Assembly: GCF_943913045.1 (NCBI RefSeq)
Contig: NZ_CALTVH010000004.1
Coordinates: 62,001-126,000 of the forward strand
Reading direction: 5' to 3'
Length of the DNA: 64,000 nt
Source: an uncultured Ezakiella sp.
Lineage (GTDB): Bacteria; Bacillota; Clostridia; Tissierellales; Peptoniphilaceae
Made by a program: the position numbers and the translations under genes. The notes beneath the pieces were generated by a model, which was not told the DNA's origin, searched no databases, and saw only the letters and a list, made by a program, of their open reading frames with translations. This document shows, one piece after another, positions 17,383-26,461 of the stretch (positions within the stretch are counted from its first letter, which is position 1; every line of letters begins with the position of its first letter).

Positions 17383-18952
17383 GGAAAAATTATTAAATAT
17401 TAAGAAGGAAACTCTTCCAAAGCTAATCGATAGACTCGATCCAGAAAAGTACATCGTCGATGGAGAAGACATTAAACTTAAGGGTGACTTTTATGAAAAG
17501 CAAAAAAGAATTGTGCTTAGAAACTGTCAAGTAATCGACCCTAGATCAACTGAAGAGTACATAGCTCGCGATGGATATTTCGCCCTAGAAAAATGCCTAA
17601 ACGAGTTAACTAAAGAAGAAATTATTGACGAAATAAAAAAATCCAACTTGCGCGGACGCGGTGGTGCAGGTTTCCCTACAGGAAGAAAATGGGAAGCTGC
17701 TTTTGTCCAACCGGAAGGACAAAAATATATAATCTGCAATGCTGACGAAGGCGACCCAGGTGCCTTTATGGATAGGTCTGTACTGGAATACGATCCACAC
17801 AGCGTCCTTGAAGGCATGGCCATTGCTGGTCTTTCCGTTGGGGCTGACCACGGATTTATTTATGTACGCGCCGAATATCCAAAGGCAGTTGAAGCTTTGA
17901 AGCACGCAATCAAAGAAGCCGAAAAGATGAATCTCCTTGGCGAAAATATTATGGGAAGCGATTTCTCATTTACCATTGAATTAAGACTCGGTGCTGGGGC
18001 CTTTGTTTGTGGTGAAGGTACTGCTCTTATGGAGTCCATCGAAGGCAAACGCGGTATGCCTAGAAACAAAGAATTCCGCACAACTGAACGCGGACTTTGG
18101 GGCAAGCCAACCATTATTAATAACGTAGAAACCTTTGCCAATATTGCACAAATTATTAACAAGGGTGCAGATTGGTTTACATCTATTGGTACCAAGGATT
18201 CTCCAGGCACAAAGGTCTTTGCCCTAGTTGGTAAAATCAGCCACTCAGGCTTGGTAGAAGTTCCTATGGGTACGAGTATAAATGAAATTGTTTACGACAT
18301 TGGCCAAGGCATTCAAAACGGTAAAAAGGCCAAGGCCGTTCAAACTGGTGGACCATCCGGCGGATGTATACCAACAGATTTATTTGATACTGGCTGCGAT
18401 TTTGAATCGCTAAAGAAAATCGGATCAATCATGGGCTCTGGCGGTATGGTTGTAATGGACGAAGACGATTGTATGGTCGACGTTGCCAGGTTCTTCTTGG
18501 AATTCTCCGTAGACGAATCATGCGGCAAGTGCACACCATGCAGGATCGGCAACAAGAGACTCTTTGAACTCCTAACAGATTTAACTGAAGGCAGAGGCGA
18601 CGAAGAAACAATTAAAAAACTCGAAGAGCTTTCACATATCGTTGTCGACACAAGTCTATGCGGTCTGGGGCAATCGAGTCCAAACCCAATTTTATCCACC
18701 ATTAAATACTTTAAAGACGAATACTATGCCCACATTGGCGAAAATAAAACTTGTCCAGCCCACAGGTGTAAGGGCCTCATGCACTACATGATAACAGACA
18801 AGTGTATTGGCTGCCGCAAGTGTGCTAGGGCCTGCCCTGTTTCATGTATCGCAGGTGAAGCTAGGAAGAAGCACGTAATTAATCAAGAAAAGTGCATTAA
18901 ATGTGGCGAGTGTATGGCTTCTTGTCCAGTAGACGCAATAGTATTCGAATAG
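17375..18952 (+). CDS. hydB: NADH-linked [FeFe]-hydrogenase subunit HydB (NuoF-like), lacking the N-terminal thioredoxin-like domain
   Basis: 525 aa from ATG 17375, chosen because GGAGGAAGG precedes it inside hydC. It binds FMN and NAD(H): GRGGAGFPTGRKW at about 94-106 and CNADEGDPGAF at 121-131. Further on are the [4Fe-4S] ligands ESCGKCTPCRIG and two C-terminal ferredoxin clusters (CIGCRKCARACP, CIKCGECMASCP). Many HydB proteins have an extra N-terminal [2Fe-2S] domain of about 100 residues; here only some 85 residues without a cysteine cluster precede the FMN motif. It is the NAD-reactive half of the hydrogenase, in a tight operon with hydC and hydA. Confidence 0.93.
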   Translation: MNKEKLLNIKKETLPKLIDRLDPEKYIVDGEDIKLKGDFYEKQKRIVLRNCQVIDPRSTEEYIARDGYFALEKCLNELTKEEIIDEIKKSNLRGRGGAGFPTGRKWEAAFVQPEGQKYIICNADEGDPGAFMDRSVLEYDPHSVLEGMAIAGLSVGADHGFIYVRAEYPKAVEALKHAIKEAEKMNLLGENIMGSDFSFTIELRLGAGAFVCGEGTALMESIEGKRGMPRNKEFRTTERGLWGKPTIINNVETFANIAQIINKGADWFTSIGTKDSPGTKVFALVGKISHSGLVEVPMGTSINEIVYDIGQGIQNGKKAKAVQTGGPSGGCIPTDLFDTGCDFESLKKIGSIMGSGGMVVMDEDDCMVDVARFFLEFSVDESCGKCTPCRIGNKRLFELLTDLTEGRGDEETIKKLEELSHIVVDTSLCGLGQSSPNPILSTIKYFKDEYYAHIGENKTCPAHRCKGLMHYMITDKCIGCRKCARACPVSCIAGEARKKHVINQEKCIKCGECMASCPVDAIVFE

Positions 18953-18963
18953 GAGGTCAATTA

Positions 18964-20694
18964 ATGATTAATTTTAAAATAAATGATGTTGAGCTTTCCG
19001 TTCCAAAAGGAACGACAATCCTACAAGCTGCAAATCAAATAAATATAAAAATTCCAACCCTTTGCCACTTGGACTTGCACGATATAAAGTTTTTAAATAA
19101 ACTCGCATCTTGCAGGGTTTGTGTTGTCGAAGACTTAAAGTCCGGCAAGATGTTCCCAGCATGTGCAACTCCAGTAAAAGAAGGCATGGATATAAAAACC
19201 GATTCACCACGTGCTGTTAAATCCAGGAGGGCCATTGTAGAACTCCTACTATCCGACCATCCAAATTCATGTTTAACATGTGCTAAAAACTTAGATTGCC
19301 AATTGCAATCCCTTGCCCACGATTTAGGCGTTCGCGAAATCCCATACACTGGTGAAATGCGTGAGCTACCAATCGACAAGGACTCATATTCAATTGTCCG
19401 CGATCCAAACAAGTGCATACTTTGCAGACGCTGTGAAACCATGTGTAATGAAGTGCAAACAGTCGGTGCTCTGGCAGAAGTTGGCCGCGGTTTTTACACC
19501 CACGTGGGTTCTACCTTTGATAGGTCTATGTTTGAAACCACATGTACCTTCTGTGGCCAATGCGTAAGCGTTTGTCCAACTGGAGCTCTGACTGAAGTTT
19601 CAAATGTAACAAAGGTTTGGGATGAATTAAATTCAGACAAGCTAGTCGTCGTTCAAACCGCTCCTGCAACCCGTGTTGCCCTTGGAGAAATGTTTAACAT
19701 GGAACCAGGCACAGTCGTCACAGGAAAAATGGTTGCAGCCCTCAAAAAACTTGGCTTTGATATGGTCTTTGATACCAACTTCGCAGCAGACCTTACCATT
19801 GTCGAAGAGGCCAACGAATTTGTTAATAGAATGAAAAATGACAAACTTCCAATTTTAACTTCCTGCTGCCCAGGCTGGGTTAACTTTATGGAACAACAAT
19901 TCTCAGACATGATTGATATTCCTAGCTCATGCAAGAGCCCACATGAAATGTTTGGAGCTGTTGCCAAATCATATTTATGCGAGAAGCTTAATGTAAAGCC
20001 AGAAAATATGTGCGTAGTTTCAGTTATGCCATGCGTGGCCAAAAAATTTGAATCAGCCCGTCCTGAATTAAAAAAAGATGGCCATTCAGATGTTGATATA
20101 GTAATTACAACTCGTGAACTCGGAGCCATGATCAAGGAAGCAGGCATCGACTTCGCCGGACTCGAAGACCAAGAGTTCGATAATCCACTTGGCGAATCCA
20201 CAGGTGCAGGCGCAATCTTTGGAGCCACAGGTGGCGTTATCGAAGCAACAGTTAGAACTGCCTACGAAACAATCACTGGTCAAGAGCTAAACGAAATTGA
20301 ATTCACAGACCTCAGAGGTTTTGATGGGATCAAGGAAACCACAGTTAAAATTGGCGACCACGATGTGAGAATTGCCGTTGCAAATGGACTGGGCAACACC
20401 AGAAAACTTTTAAACAAAGTTAGAAGCGGAGAAGAAAAATTTGACGCCATCGAAGTAATGGCCTGCCCAGGCGGATGCATTGGCGGCGGCGGACAGCCTT
20501 ACCACCACGGCGACATCTCTGTTCTAAAGAGAAGGGCCGAAGGCATCTACTCAGTAGACAAGGGCAAGAAGCTTAGGAAGTCTCACGAAAACCCACAAGT
20601 TAAAAAACTTTACGAAGACTATCTGGGAGAAGTTGGCGGCCCACTAGCCCACGAACTCCTCCACACCAGCTACGAAGCCAAACCAAAATTATAA
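18964..20694 (+). CDS. hydA: [FeFe]-hydrogenase catalytic subunit HydA
   Basis: 576 aa from ATG 18964 (AGGAGG upstream). The cofactor chain is complete: [2Fe-2S] Cys34/50/53/67; His99-Cys103/106/112 [4Fe-4S]; two ferredoxin clusters (Cys151-161 and Cys194-204); then the H-cluster domain with TSCCPGW (299-305), MPCVAKKFE (Cys357) and MACPGGCIGGGG (Cys501, Cys505). All H-cluster positions lie two residues beyond those of clostridial CpI, so the protein is nearly collinear with it. With HydB and HydC it should form an NAD(H)- and ferredoxin-linked, possibly bifurcating, hydrogenase. The maturases HydE, HydF and HydG are not in the window. Confidence 0.96.
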   Translation: MINFKINDVELSVPKGTTILQAANQINIKIPTLCHLDLHDIKFLNKLASCRVCVVEDLKSGKMFPACATPVKEGMDIKTDSPRAVKSRRAIVELLLSDHPNSCLTCAKNLDCQLQSLAHDLGVREIPYTGEMRELPIDKDSYSIVRDPNKCILCRRCETMCNEVQTVGALAEVGRGFYTHVGSTFDRSMFETTCTFCGQCVSVCPTGALTEVSNVTKVWDELNSDKLVVVQTAPATRVALGEMFNMEPGTVVTGKMVAALKKLGFDMVFDTNFAADLTIVEEANEFVNRMKNDKLPILTSCCPGWVNFMEQQFSDMIDIPSSCKSPHEMFGAVAKSYLCEKLNVKPENMCVVSVMPCVAKKFESARPELKKDGHSDVDIVITTRELGAMIKEAGIDFAGLEDQEFDNPLGESTGAGAIFGATGGVIEATVRTAYETITGQELNEIEFTDLRGFDGIKETTVKIGDHDVRIAVANGLGNTRKLLNKVRSGEEKFDAIEVMACPGGCIGGGGQPYHHGDISVLKRRAEGIYSVDKGKKLRKSHENPQVKKLYEDYLGEVGGPLAHELLHTSYEAKPKL

Positions 20695-20714
20695 AATTGA
20701 ATTCATAAAAATAA

Positions 20715-20754
20715 AAACCAAGGCAAGTGGAATCCTCCACCCCTTGGTTTTTTT
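20715..20754 (+). terminator. Terminator of hydCBA
   Basis: Stem AACCAAGG / CCTTGGTT with a GTGG/CCAC extension and a short loop, followed by seven T, 20 bases after the hydA stop. Confidence 0.88.
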
Positions 20755-20889
20755 GTTTGGAAAATATTTTGATTGTTATTTATCAGTTATAAATTTTTCA
20801 TAAAAAATTGTGGCAACACTATTTTGCCACAACTCTTATTATCAAATATTTTAATATTTATTTTTTATTTTCTTGTAGATAAGCTTGAC

Positions 20890-21345
20890 CTACAAAACTT
20901 TTTTGACCATTATATATTCATCAGTCCTGTGGTCTTCGACAAAGCCATTTTTTAAAAATAAATTTATAGATGGATTGTCAATTGCAATATCATCATAAAG
21001 CTCTTTGATTCCCTTTGACTTGGCTGTCACGCAAAGACTTTTTAATGCAAAGTCACCGTAGCCCTTGCCCCGGTATTTGGCATGGATTAGTATGGAGACC
21101 TTATTAATTTTATCTTTCTCATCATAGCGGTAAGACATAGATCCAACAAAATTATTATCCTCGTCCTTAATATAAGCATAAAATTTGCTATCGTCAAACA
21201 TATAGCGATTATACCACTCTTCCCACTTGTCCTTTGGAAAGGGGATCGTCCCGCCATAAGCGTGGTTGTAGGACATGGTCGCCTCGTCTTCCATCATCTC
21301 TTGCCTAAACCATAGGTCTTCTAGTTTTGGTCTGTATATTTTCAT
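20890..21345 (-). CDS. GNAT-family N-acetyltransferase
   Basis: 151 aa, one acetyltransferase domain. The acetyl-CoA loop appears as HAKYRGKGYGDFALKSLC, preceded by a beta-strand NFVGSMSYRY and followed by NPSINLFLKNGFVEDHRTDE, the usual end of GNAT proteins. The N-terminal part has LRLE/W-type features of the RimJ/RimL-like branch (YRPKLEDLWFRQEMM). GGGAGG precedes the ATG. It follows a cupin gene by 13 bases and is probably cotranscribed with it. Substrate unknown. Confidence 0.85.
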   Translation of the reverse strand: MKIYRPKLEDLWFRQEMMEDEATMSYNHAYGGTIPFPKDKWEEWYNRYMFDDSKFYAYIKDEDNNFVGSMSYRYDEKDKINKVSILIHAKYRGKGYGDFALKSLCVTAKSKGIKELYDDIAIDNPSINLFLKNGFVEDHRTDEYIMVKKVL

Positions 21346-21358
21346 AATGCCTCCCTAA

Positions 21359-22003
21359 TTACTTTACTAGTACAAGTGCCATCTTAAATTTTGTCAAGGC
21401 TGTTACATTGTGGCGGACGCCTTTTGGAAATACAATTTGCTCGCCTGCCTTGATCCTGTAAGTTTCATCGCCCACTTCCATGTCGGCTTCGCCTTCAAGG
21501 GCGAAGATAAGTGCGTCTCCTGGCGCTGTGTGTGGGGTCAGTCCTTCTCCTGCATCAAAGGCCATGAGTACAATCTTTAGATCATCGCGAGAAAATACAT
21601 CGTAATTTGAAATGCCCCCGTCTAAATAAGTGATTACATCCTTGAGTGAAAAAACTTGTCCCATATTTTCTAATTTTAACATCTTGTCCTCCTTTTTATT
21701 ATAAGAAATTTCCAGCAAATAAGAATCCTCATCTGCAAAAATCGCATAAGAATTTAGGTCGCCAGAAAAAACCGCCTGATCGGTCGAAAGCTTGTGGTCG
21801 CCAATCCTAATGGCTCCATCCAAATTTATATAAAGACTCCTATTATCATAAAGCTCTTCACTAATATCCGTCCCCTTGGCCAGGCCAAAGAGGTAAATAT
21901 TTATATGGTCCCTCTTTGATAGGCTCAAGGACAAAGTGTGGCCAGCCTTTATTGGCAAGAGCTCTTTATAAGAAAAAATTCCATTTTTATATCTGTCTTT
22001 CAT
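21359..22003 (-). CDS. Double-cupin protein
   Basis: 214 aa. The C-terminal half (about 125-214) is a recognisable cupin: LTPHTAPGDALIFALEGEAD, then GDETYRIKAGEQIVFPKGVRH. One metal-binding His is in each conserved stretch, but the classic H-x-H pair of motif 1 is reduced to a single His. The N-terminal half is a weaker, degenerate cupin-like beta domain. Likely a small-molecule-binding or sensing protein. Cotranscribed with the GNAT gene; the role is not evident. Confidence 0.75.
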   Translation of the reverse strand: MKDRYKNGIFSYKELLPIKAGHTLSLSLSKRDHINIYLFGLAKGTDISEELYDNRSLYINLDGAIRIGDHKLSTDQAVFSGDLNSYAIFADEDSYLLEISYNKKEDKMLKLENMGQVFSLKDVITYLDGGISNYDVFSRDDLKIVLMAFDAGEGLTPHTAPGDALIFALEGEADMEVGDETYRIKAGEQIVFPKGVRHNVTALTKFKMALVLVK

Positions 22004-22147
22004 ATTACCTCCCTTATTTTCTTACCCATTTTCTATAAAATCTACAAGGGCCTATAGATAAAAATTATAAAGCAGCTTACACTTATTAGAAAGTCTTACA
22101 AGGCATTTTTATTTGCAAAAGCTTATCATTTATATCAATTCTTGTGC

Positions 22148-22153
22148 TATAAT
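22148..22153 (+). promoter_or_regulatory. Extended -10 promoter element before the symporter gene
   Basis: TGC-TATAAT gives a consensus -10 with the TGN extension, 31 bases before the ATG; no good -35 at 16-18 bases is seen, as is usual for extended -10 promoters. Confidence 0.45.
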
Positions 22154-22183
22154 TAACTCGTAATAATATTTTAGGAGGTACTT

Positions 22184-23566
22184 ATGAGTGCATGGATTTT
22201 TTTAGTATTATATGCAATTTTAGTTTTTGTTATTTCACCAAAAACAGTTAACTTCGCTGGTTTTTTCCACGGCGTTGATGACAAGGGTAAGGAAACTTCT
22301 CTTGCAATGCTCACAGCCAGCACATTTATCTCATGGATTTTTGCAAAATCCGTTACAAACGCTGCCAACCTTGGGGCAAAGTACGGAATTGTGGGCGGTG
22401 TTGCCTACGGAGTCTACTGGCTCTGTATCCCACTTGGTGGTCTTATGATTTACCGCTTGAGAAAAAATTATCAAGCCAAGGGCCTGGTTCCCTTCCTCAC
22501 ACAAAATTATGGGTCTGCAGCTGCTGCGTTTTTCTCACTGGCAATTTTCATTAGACTATTCAACGAAGTTTGGTCAAACACAACAGTTGTTGGCGAATAC
22601 TTTGGCGCCAGCGGATCAACTTCTTTTATAGTCGCTGCAATTCTCTTTACCGCAATTACTGCAATTTATTCGGTTAAGGGGGGCTTAAGATCTGCAATTA
22701 TTACAGACTTTGTGCAAACAATTATCTTTGTAATTTTTATCGTAATTACCCTGGTCGTTATTCTTCCAAAGAGGCCTTTTGGAGAATACCTATCAAGTGG
22801 CATTTGGACTATGGAGCATGGGGTTGACTTGATCCTTGTATCCTTTATACAAATTTTCTCCTACCCCTTCCACGACCCAGTTTTAACAGACAGGGCCTTC
22901 CTAACAGACGAAAAGAAAATGCTAAAGGCCTTCTTCATTTCAGGTATAGGTGGCTTTATTGTAATCGTTTTATTCTCCTTAGTTGGAGTTTACTCTAGAC
23001 TTGAAGGCCTACCACTAACAAGCAACATCCCTGTTCAAGTTGCCAGTCAAATCGGTCAGCTCATGCTTTTATTTATGTCAATAGTAATGATGACCTCTGC
23101 TGGTTCGACACTTGACTCTTCATTTTCAGCACTTTCAAAATTATTGGCTGTAGACGTTCCACACTTTTTAAAGAGAGACATAAGCGAAGAAAAAGCCTTT
23201 AAACTTGGCAAATTAATTATTATTTTATTCGCAATTATTGGTAACATTCCAACTTTATTTGGCACAAATATCTTGGCTGCCACCACAATTTCCGGCACCA
23301 TGGTCATTGGTCTGGCACCAATTTTCCTCTTGCACGGAATCTTTAAACCAACCAAGGCCAGCTTCCACCTATCCTTCTGGTCAGGCATGATAATCGGTAT
23401 ACTCTATACCTTTAAATTAATTCCAGAATCCTTTGCCATTGGCACAGGCGATAGCGCCATGCTCCTAGGTGTAAACCTCTATGGTTCACTAATCTGCTTT
23501 GGCCTATATATACTAGCCAGCTTCATCTTCCCATCCACCTGCACAGATTGCTGCAAGGACTGCTAA
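22184..23566 (+). CDS. Sodium:solute symporter (SSS family) with cysteine-rich C-terminal tail
   Basis: 460 aa with about 12-13 membrane segments, beginning as a short N-terminal span (MSAWIFLVLYAILVF). SSS features include the TASTFISWIFAKSV stretch early, AIYSVKGGLRSAIITDFVQ in the middle and the SAGSTLDSSFSALSKLL segment that forms the conserved Na2-site helix. The last eight residues are CTDCCKDC, four cysteines facing a membrane interface, which is unusual. AGGAGG precedes the ATG. One base separates its stop from the metallophosphoesterase start, so the two are surely coupled. The transported solute cannot be read from the sequence. Confidence 0.85.
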   Translation: MSAWIFLVLYAILVFVISPKTVNFAGFFHGVDDKGKETSLAMLTASTFISWIFAKSVTNAANLGAKYGIVGGVAYGVYWLCIPLGGLMIYRLRKNYQAKGLVPFLTQNYGSAAAAFFSLAIFIRLFNEVWSNTTVVGEYFGASGSTSFIVAAILFTAITAIYSVKGGLRSAIITDFVQTIIFVIFIVITLVVILPKRPFGEYLSSGIWTMEHGVDLILVSFIQIFSYPFHDPVLTDRAFLTDEKKMLKAFFISGIGGFIVIVLFSLVGVYSRLEGLPLTSNIPVQVASQIGQLMLLFMSIVMMTSAGSTLDSSFSALSKLLAVDVPHFLKRDISEEKAFKLGKLIIILFAIIGNIPTLFGTNILAATTISGTMVIGLAPIFLLHGIFKPTKASFHLSFWSGMIIGILYTFKLIPESFAIGTGDSAMLLGVNLYGSLICFGLYILASFIFPSTCTDCCKDC

Positions 23567-23567
23567 G

Positions 23568-24479
23568 ATGATAGCAGGTAGAACTTGTCCCATCGACTAC
23601 CACTTAATCGATGACGACTTTGTAGAAGTAAAATTAAATGACCAGCCCATGCTTGTAGTGGGCGGACTTTACGGCAACCGCTTTGCCCTTGATAAGCTCA
23701 AGGCCATTCAAAATTCTCTATCAGCTCAAATGATATTAAACGGAGATATCCACTGGTTTGATAAAGATTACGAGGACTTTTTATATGTAGAGGAAAAAAT
23801 TGCAGACGATTTAAAAATTGTAGGCAATGTTGAATGCGAGCTCAGGAGAAACGACGATATTGGTGCTGGCTGCGGTTGTGCTTATCCGAGCTTTGCATCT
23901 GATGCATCAGTCGAAAGGTCCAACCAAATCCACAAGGAATTAAAAACTATGTTTGTGGCTCACAAGGATCTTAAAGCATTTTTAAAAGATAGACCAAAAG
24001 CTTTTATAATTGAAAACTTTGGCTTAAGATTTCTTGTAATCCACGGGGACGAAAAATCTGTCGCCGGCTGGGATAATGACAAGTCGAGACTGGTGGACGC
24101 AGACAGGCAAAGAGAGCTCAAGGACTTTTGCCAAAAGAAAAATATTGACGCCGTCCTCTGCACCCACACCTGCAGCCAGGTCATCCTCGAATGGGAAGGC
24201 CATGTGCTTGTAAACAACGGTGCCAGCGGAATGAATAGCGTAAAAGGTGCAGGAAATGGCCTTTACACAAAAGTATCCCAGGAAAAATCTGCAGGCGCAA
24301 TTTATTCCAAGGAAATCGCTGGAGTCTTTATAGAGCTCATGCCCTTAAATTATGATAAGGCGCCCATGGTCGAGTGGTTCGATCAAATCTGGCCCAAGGA
24401 CAGTCCAGCAGAGATTTCCTACAGGGGCAGAATTGTAAACGGAGTGTCTGACGACCTCTTGATAATCAAAAGTAAATAA
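23568..24479 (+). CDS. Metallophosphoesterase-like protein with altered metal motif I
   Basis: 303 aa. The calcineurin-like order of motifs is visible: VGGLYGN (31-37) at the place of the usual DxHGN, LNGD (57-60), GNVE (86-89), VIHGD (158-161), CTHTC (198-202) for GHTH, and VNNGAS (215-220). The Asp and His that normally bind metal in motif I are Gly33 and Tyr35 here. Three cysteines (90, 102, 104) lie between motifs III and IV. No signal peptide, so cytosolic. It is cotranscribed with the SSS symporter, suggesting action on, or sensing of, the imported solute; this is inference. Enzymatic activity is uncertain. Confidence 0.75.
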   Translation: MIAGRTCPIDYHLIDDDFVEVKLNDQPMLVVGGLYGNRFALDKLKAIQNSLSAQMILNGDIHWFDKDYEDFLYVEEKIADDLKIVGNVECELRRNDDIGAGCGCAYPSFASDASVERSNQIHKELKTMFVAHKDLKAFLKDRPKAFIIENFGLRFLVIHGDEKSVAGWDNDKSRLVDADRQRELKDFCQKKNIDAVLCTHTCSQVILEWEGHVLVNNGASGMNSVKGAGNGLYTKVSQEKSAGAIYSKEIAGVFIELMPLNYDKAPMVEWFDQIWPKDSPAEISYRGRIVNGVSDDLLIIKSK

Positions 24480-24483
24480 AAAA

Positions 24484-24519
24484 ACGAAAGTGACTGAATA
24501 CATTTTCAGTCACTTTTTT
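24484..24519. terminator. Bidirectional terminator between symporter operon and pirin
   Basis: Stem AAGTGACTGAA (24488-24498) with TTCAGTCACTT (24505-24515), six-base loop; T-rich on the plus side (six T) and also T-rich when read on the minus strand. It serves both convergent genes. Confidence 0.88.
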
Positions 24520-24544
24520 ATGGCAAAAATTAAATTTATTTAAA

Positions 24545-25362
24545 TTATTTAATAAAGGTTCCTTCCCTTAGTTCCTTGAAGGCATGGTATATTTCATCCA
24601 TAGAATTCATAACAATGGGTCCGCCCCAAGCAACTTTTTCGTGTCCAGGCGTTTGGACTTTAAAAATAAAACTATGTCGCCTTTTTTACCTGTAAAGCTT
24701 ACCTTATCCCCACTGGATAATGTAGCGGCGGTTTTTTCTTCTAAAATTTCTCCACTAACGTCAACTGATCCCAAAAGTGTAAATAAAATTACCACATCAT
24801 CTTCTTCCACGTCCAAATTAAATTCAGCGTCGTCTGTAAATTCAATAGCATAAAATGTTAATGGATGATTTGGCGCCTGATAACCATCAACACCCTTATA
24901 TGAGCCTGAAATAATATCTACATTAAAGCCTTGGCCCTCGACTCTTGGTAAGTCTTTGAGCGGCTGATAATGGGGTTTTGTCATCTTTAATTTTTGTGGC
25001 AAATTTAACCAGAGTTGAACGCCCAGCATCCTTTCTGATTCTGGCAGCATCTCTTCGTGCAAGATTCCTGATCCAGTGGTCATCCATTGGACTTGGCCAT
25101 CTGTAATCTCATCCTCAAAACCCATGCTGTCCCTATGGAGCATACGACCGTGTTTTAAATACGAAATCGTTTCAATCCCCCTGTGTGGGTGTTCAGGAAA
25201 ACCTCCCTTGTAATCGTCATAATTATCTGTATCAAAAGAATCCAACATCAAAATTGGATCATATATATCCTTGGTGCCATTGCCCGAAACTCTTACGAGC
25301 CTAACTCCAGCTCCATCTCTAGTCTCAAAACCCTGAGTGGTCTCTGCAATTTTTCTAATCAT
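24545..25362 (-). CDS. Pirin family protein, frameshifted near the C-terminus
   Basis: A bicupin, likely iron-binding oxidoreductase or quercetinase-like. N-terminal cupin: FPEHPHRGIETISYL with the metal-ligand His cluster, and QWMTTGSGILHEEM. The open frame from 25362 ends at 24607 after 251 codons, but its last 16 residues do not fit. In another frame the true family ending continues: HEKVAWGGPIVMN and then DEIYHAFKELREG, with a stop at 24545. The break lies around 24655-24672, in a run of T then A. Either a recent inactivating indel or a sequencing error at a homopolymer. Single gene facing the symporter operon; AGGAGG upstream. Confidence 0.85.
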
Positions 25363-25532
25363 AAGCTTACCTCCTTTTTTAATTCTCAGCTACTTCTACC
25401 CCCATATTATGTGTGTAAAACTTTTTTTGAAAAATCATACCCTAAAGATAGTGTGTCCTACCTTTAACTTCGTGTTTTCTTAATAAATCTTGCATTCGTG
25501 CTTATAAAAATAAAAAAATGAGCACTCTTGCA

Positions 25533-25565
25533 ACAAAAAACCAGCCAGTGATTTACACTAGCTGG
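25533..25565 (-). terminator. Terminator of the MATE-degV unit
   Basis: Minus-strand stem CCAGCTAGTG / CACTGGCTGG with a five-base loop and six T, 15 bases after the degV stop. Confidence 0.85.
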
Positions 25566-25579
25566 TAATAAATTTATTT

Positions 25580-26461
25580 TTACTCTGGATCTCTCTCCTT
25601 GCCCCAGAAGAAGAGGGCTGTTGTGCCTGGACCTGTGTGAACACCGATATATCTAATCATATAGATGTCTAGGCTCTTGATCTTGGGGAATTTTTCTTCA
25701 ACTAATTTCTTTACAAATTCTGCGTCTTCTGGGCAATTTGAATGGGCGATTACAACTGCATCATCATAATCCAAACCCTTGTCAGCCCTTTCTTCCATTT
25801 CGTTAACCAAAGTCTTTAAAGCCTTCTTTTTGCCCATAACCTTCTTGCGAGGAACGAGTTTTCCTTCATCAGACACGTCCATAAATGGATAGATATTTAA
25901 GGAGCTACCAAGAACCATTTGGGCTTTTGTGATCCTGCCTCCGCGATAGTAGCTTGTGAGGTCACCTGATGTGAATAAATGATTTACCTTGAGGGCATTT
26001 TCATTTAAATAATTGTAAACGTCTTCTGCTGACCAGCCTTGGTTTTTTAATTCTACGGCCTTCATGACGAGCAGAGTTTGTCCGCCTGAAATTGAAGTTC
26101 CATCCACTGGATATACACGAGTTTCACCGTATTCTTCATTTAAAATATCCGCAGCCCTTTGAACGCTGGTTTGAGTTTGAGAAATACCTGATGAAATATC
26201 AATATTGATAATATCATAACCCTGGTCCAAATATGGTTTCCAGACTTCCAAGTATTGGTTAGTGTTGTTGGATGCTGTTGTCGGATAAGTGCCTTCTTCT
26301 ATCCACTTGTAAATATTCATGGCGTCAAAATTTTTAAAGTCGTCCATGTAGACATCTTCACCGTGAATAATTGGATTGGCGACAACTATACAATCGTTGC
26401 CATAAATATAATCTGCTGAAACATCAGCTGTTGGTGTTGTACAAATTTTAAATTCTCTCAT
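25580..26461 (-). CDS. DegV family protein (fatty-acid-binding, FakB-like)
   Basis: 293 aa. DegV/FakB proteins bind a fatty acid and present it to the kinase FakA for incorporation into phospholipid. Visible: the N-terminal strand KICTTPTADVSADYI, the SSGISQTQTSVQRAADIL segment surrounding the lipid-carboxylate contacts, VYPVDGTSISGGQTLLV, and the C-terminal RYIGVHTGPGTTALFF typical of the family. It overlaps the MATE gene by 14 bases. No fakA is in the window. Confidence 0.9.
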   Translation of the reverse strand: MREFKICTTPTADVSADYIYGNDCIVVANPIIHGEDVYMDDFKNFDAMNIYKWIEEGTYPTTASNNTNQYLEVWKPYLDQGYDIINIDISSGISQTQTSVQRAADILNEEYGETRVYPVDGTSISGGQTLLVMKAVELKNQGWSAEDVYNYLNENALKVNHLFTSGDLTSYYRGGRITKAQMVLGSSLNIYPFMDVSDEGKLVPRKKVMGKKKALKTLVNEMEERADKGLDYDDAVVIAHSNCPEDAEFVKKLVEEKFPKIKSLDIYMIRYIGVHTGPGTTALFFWGKERDPE

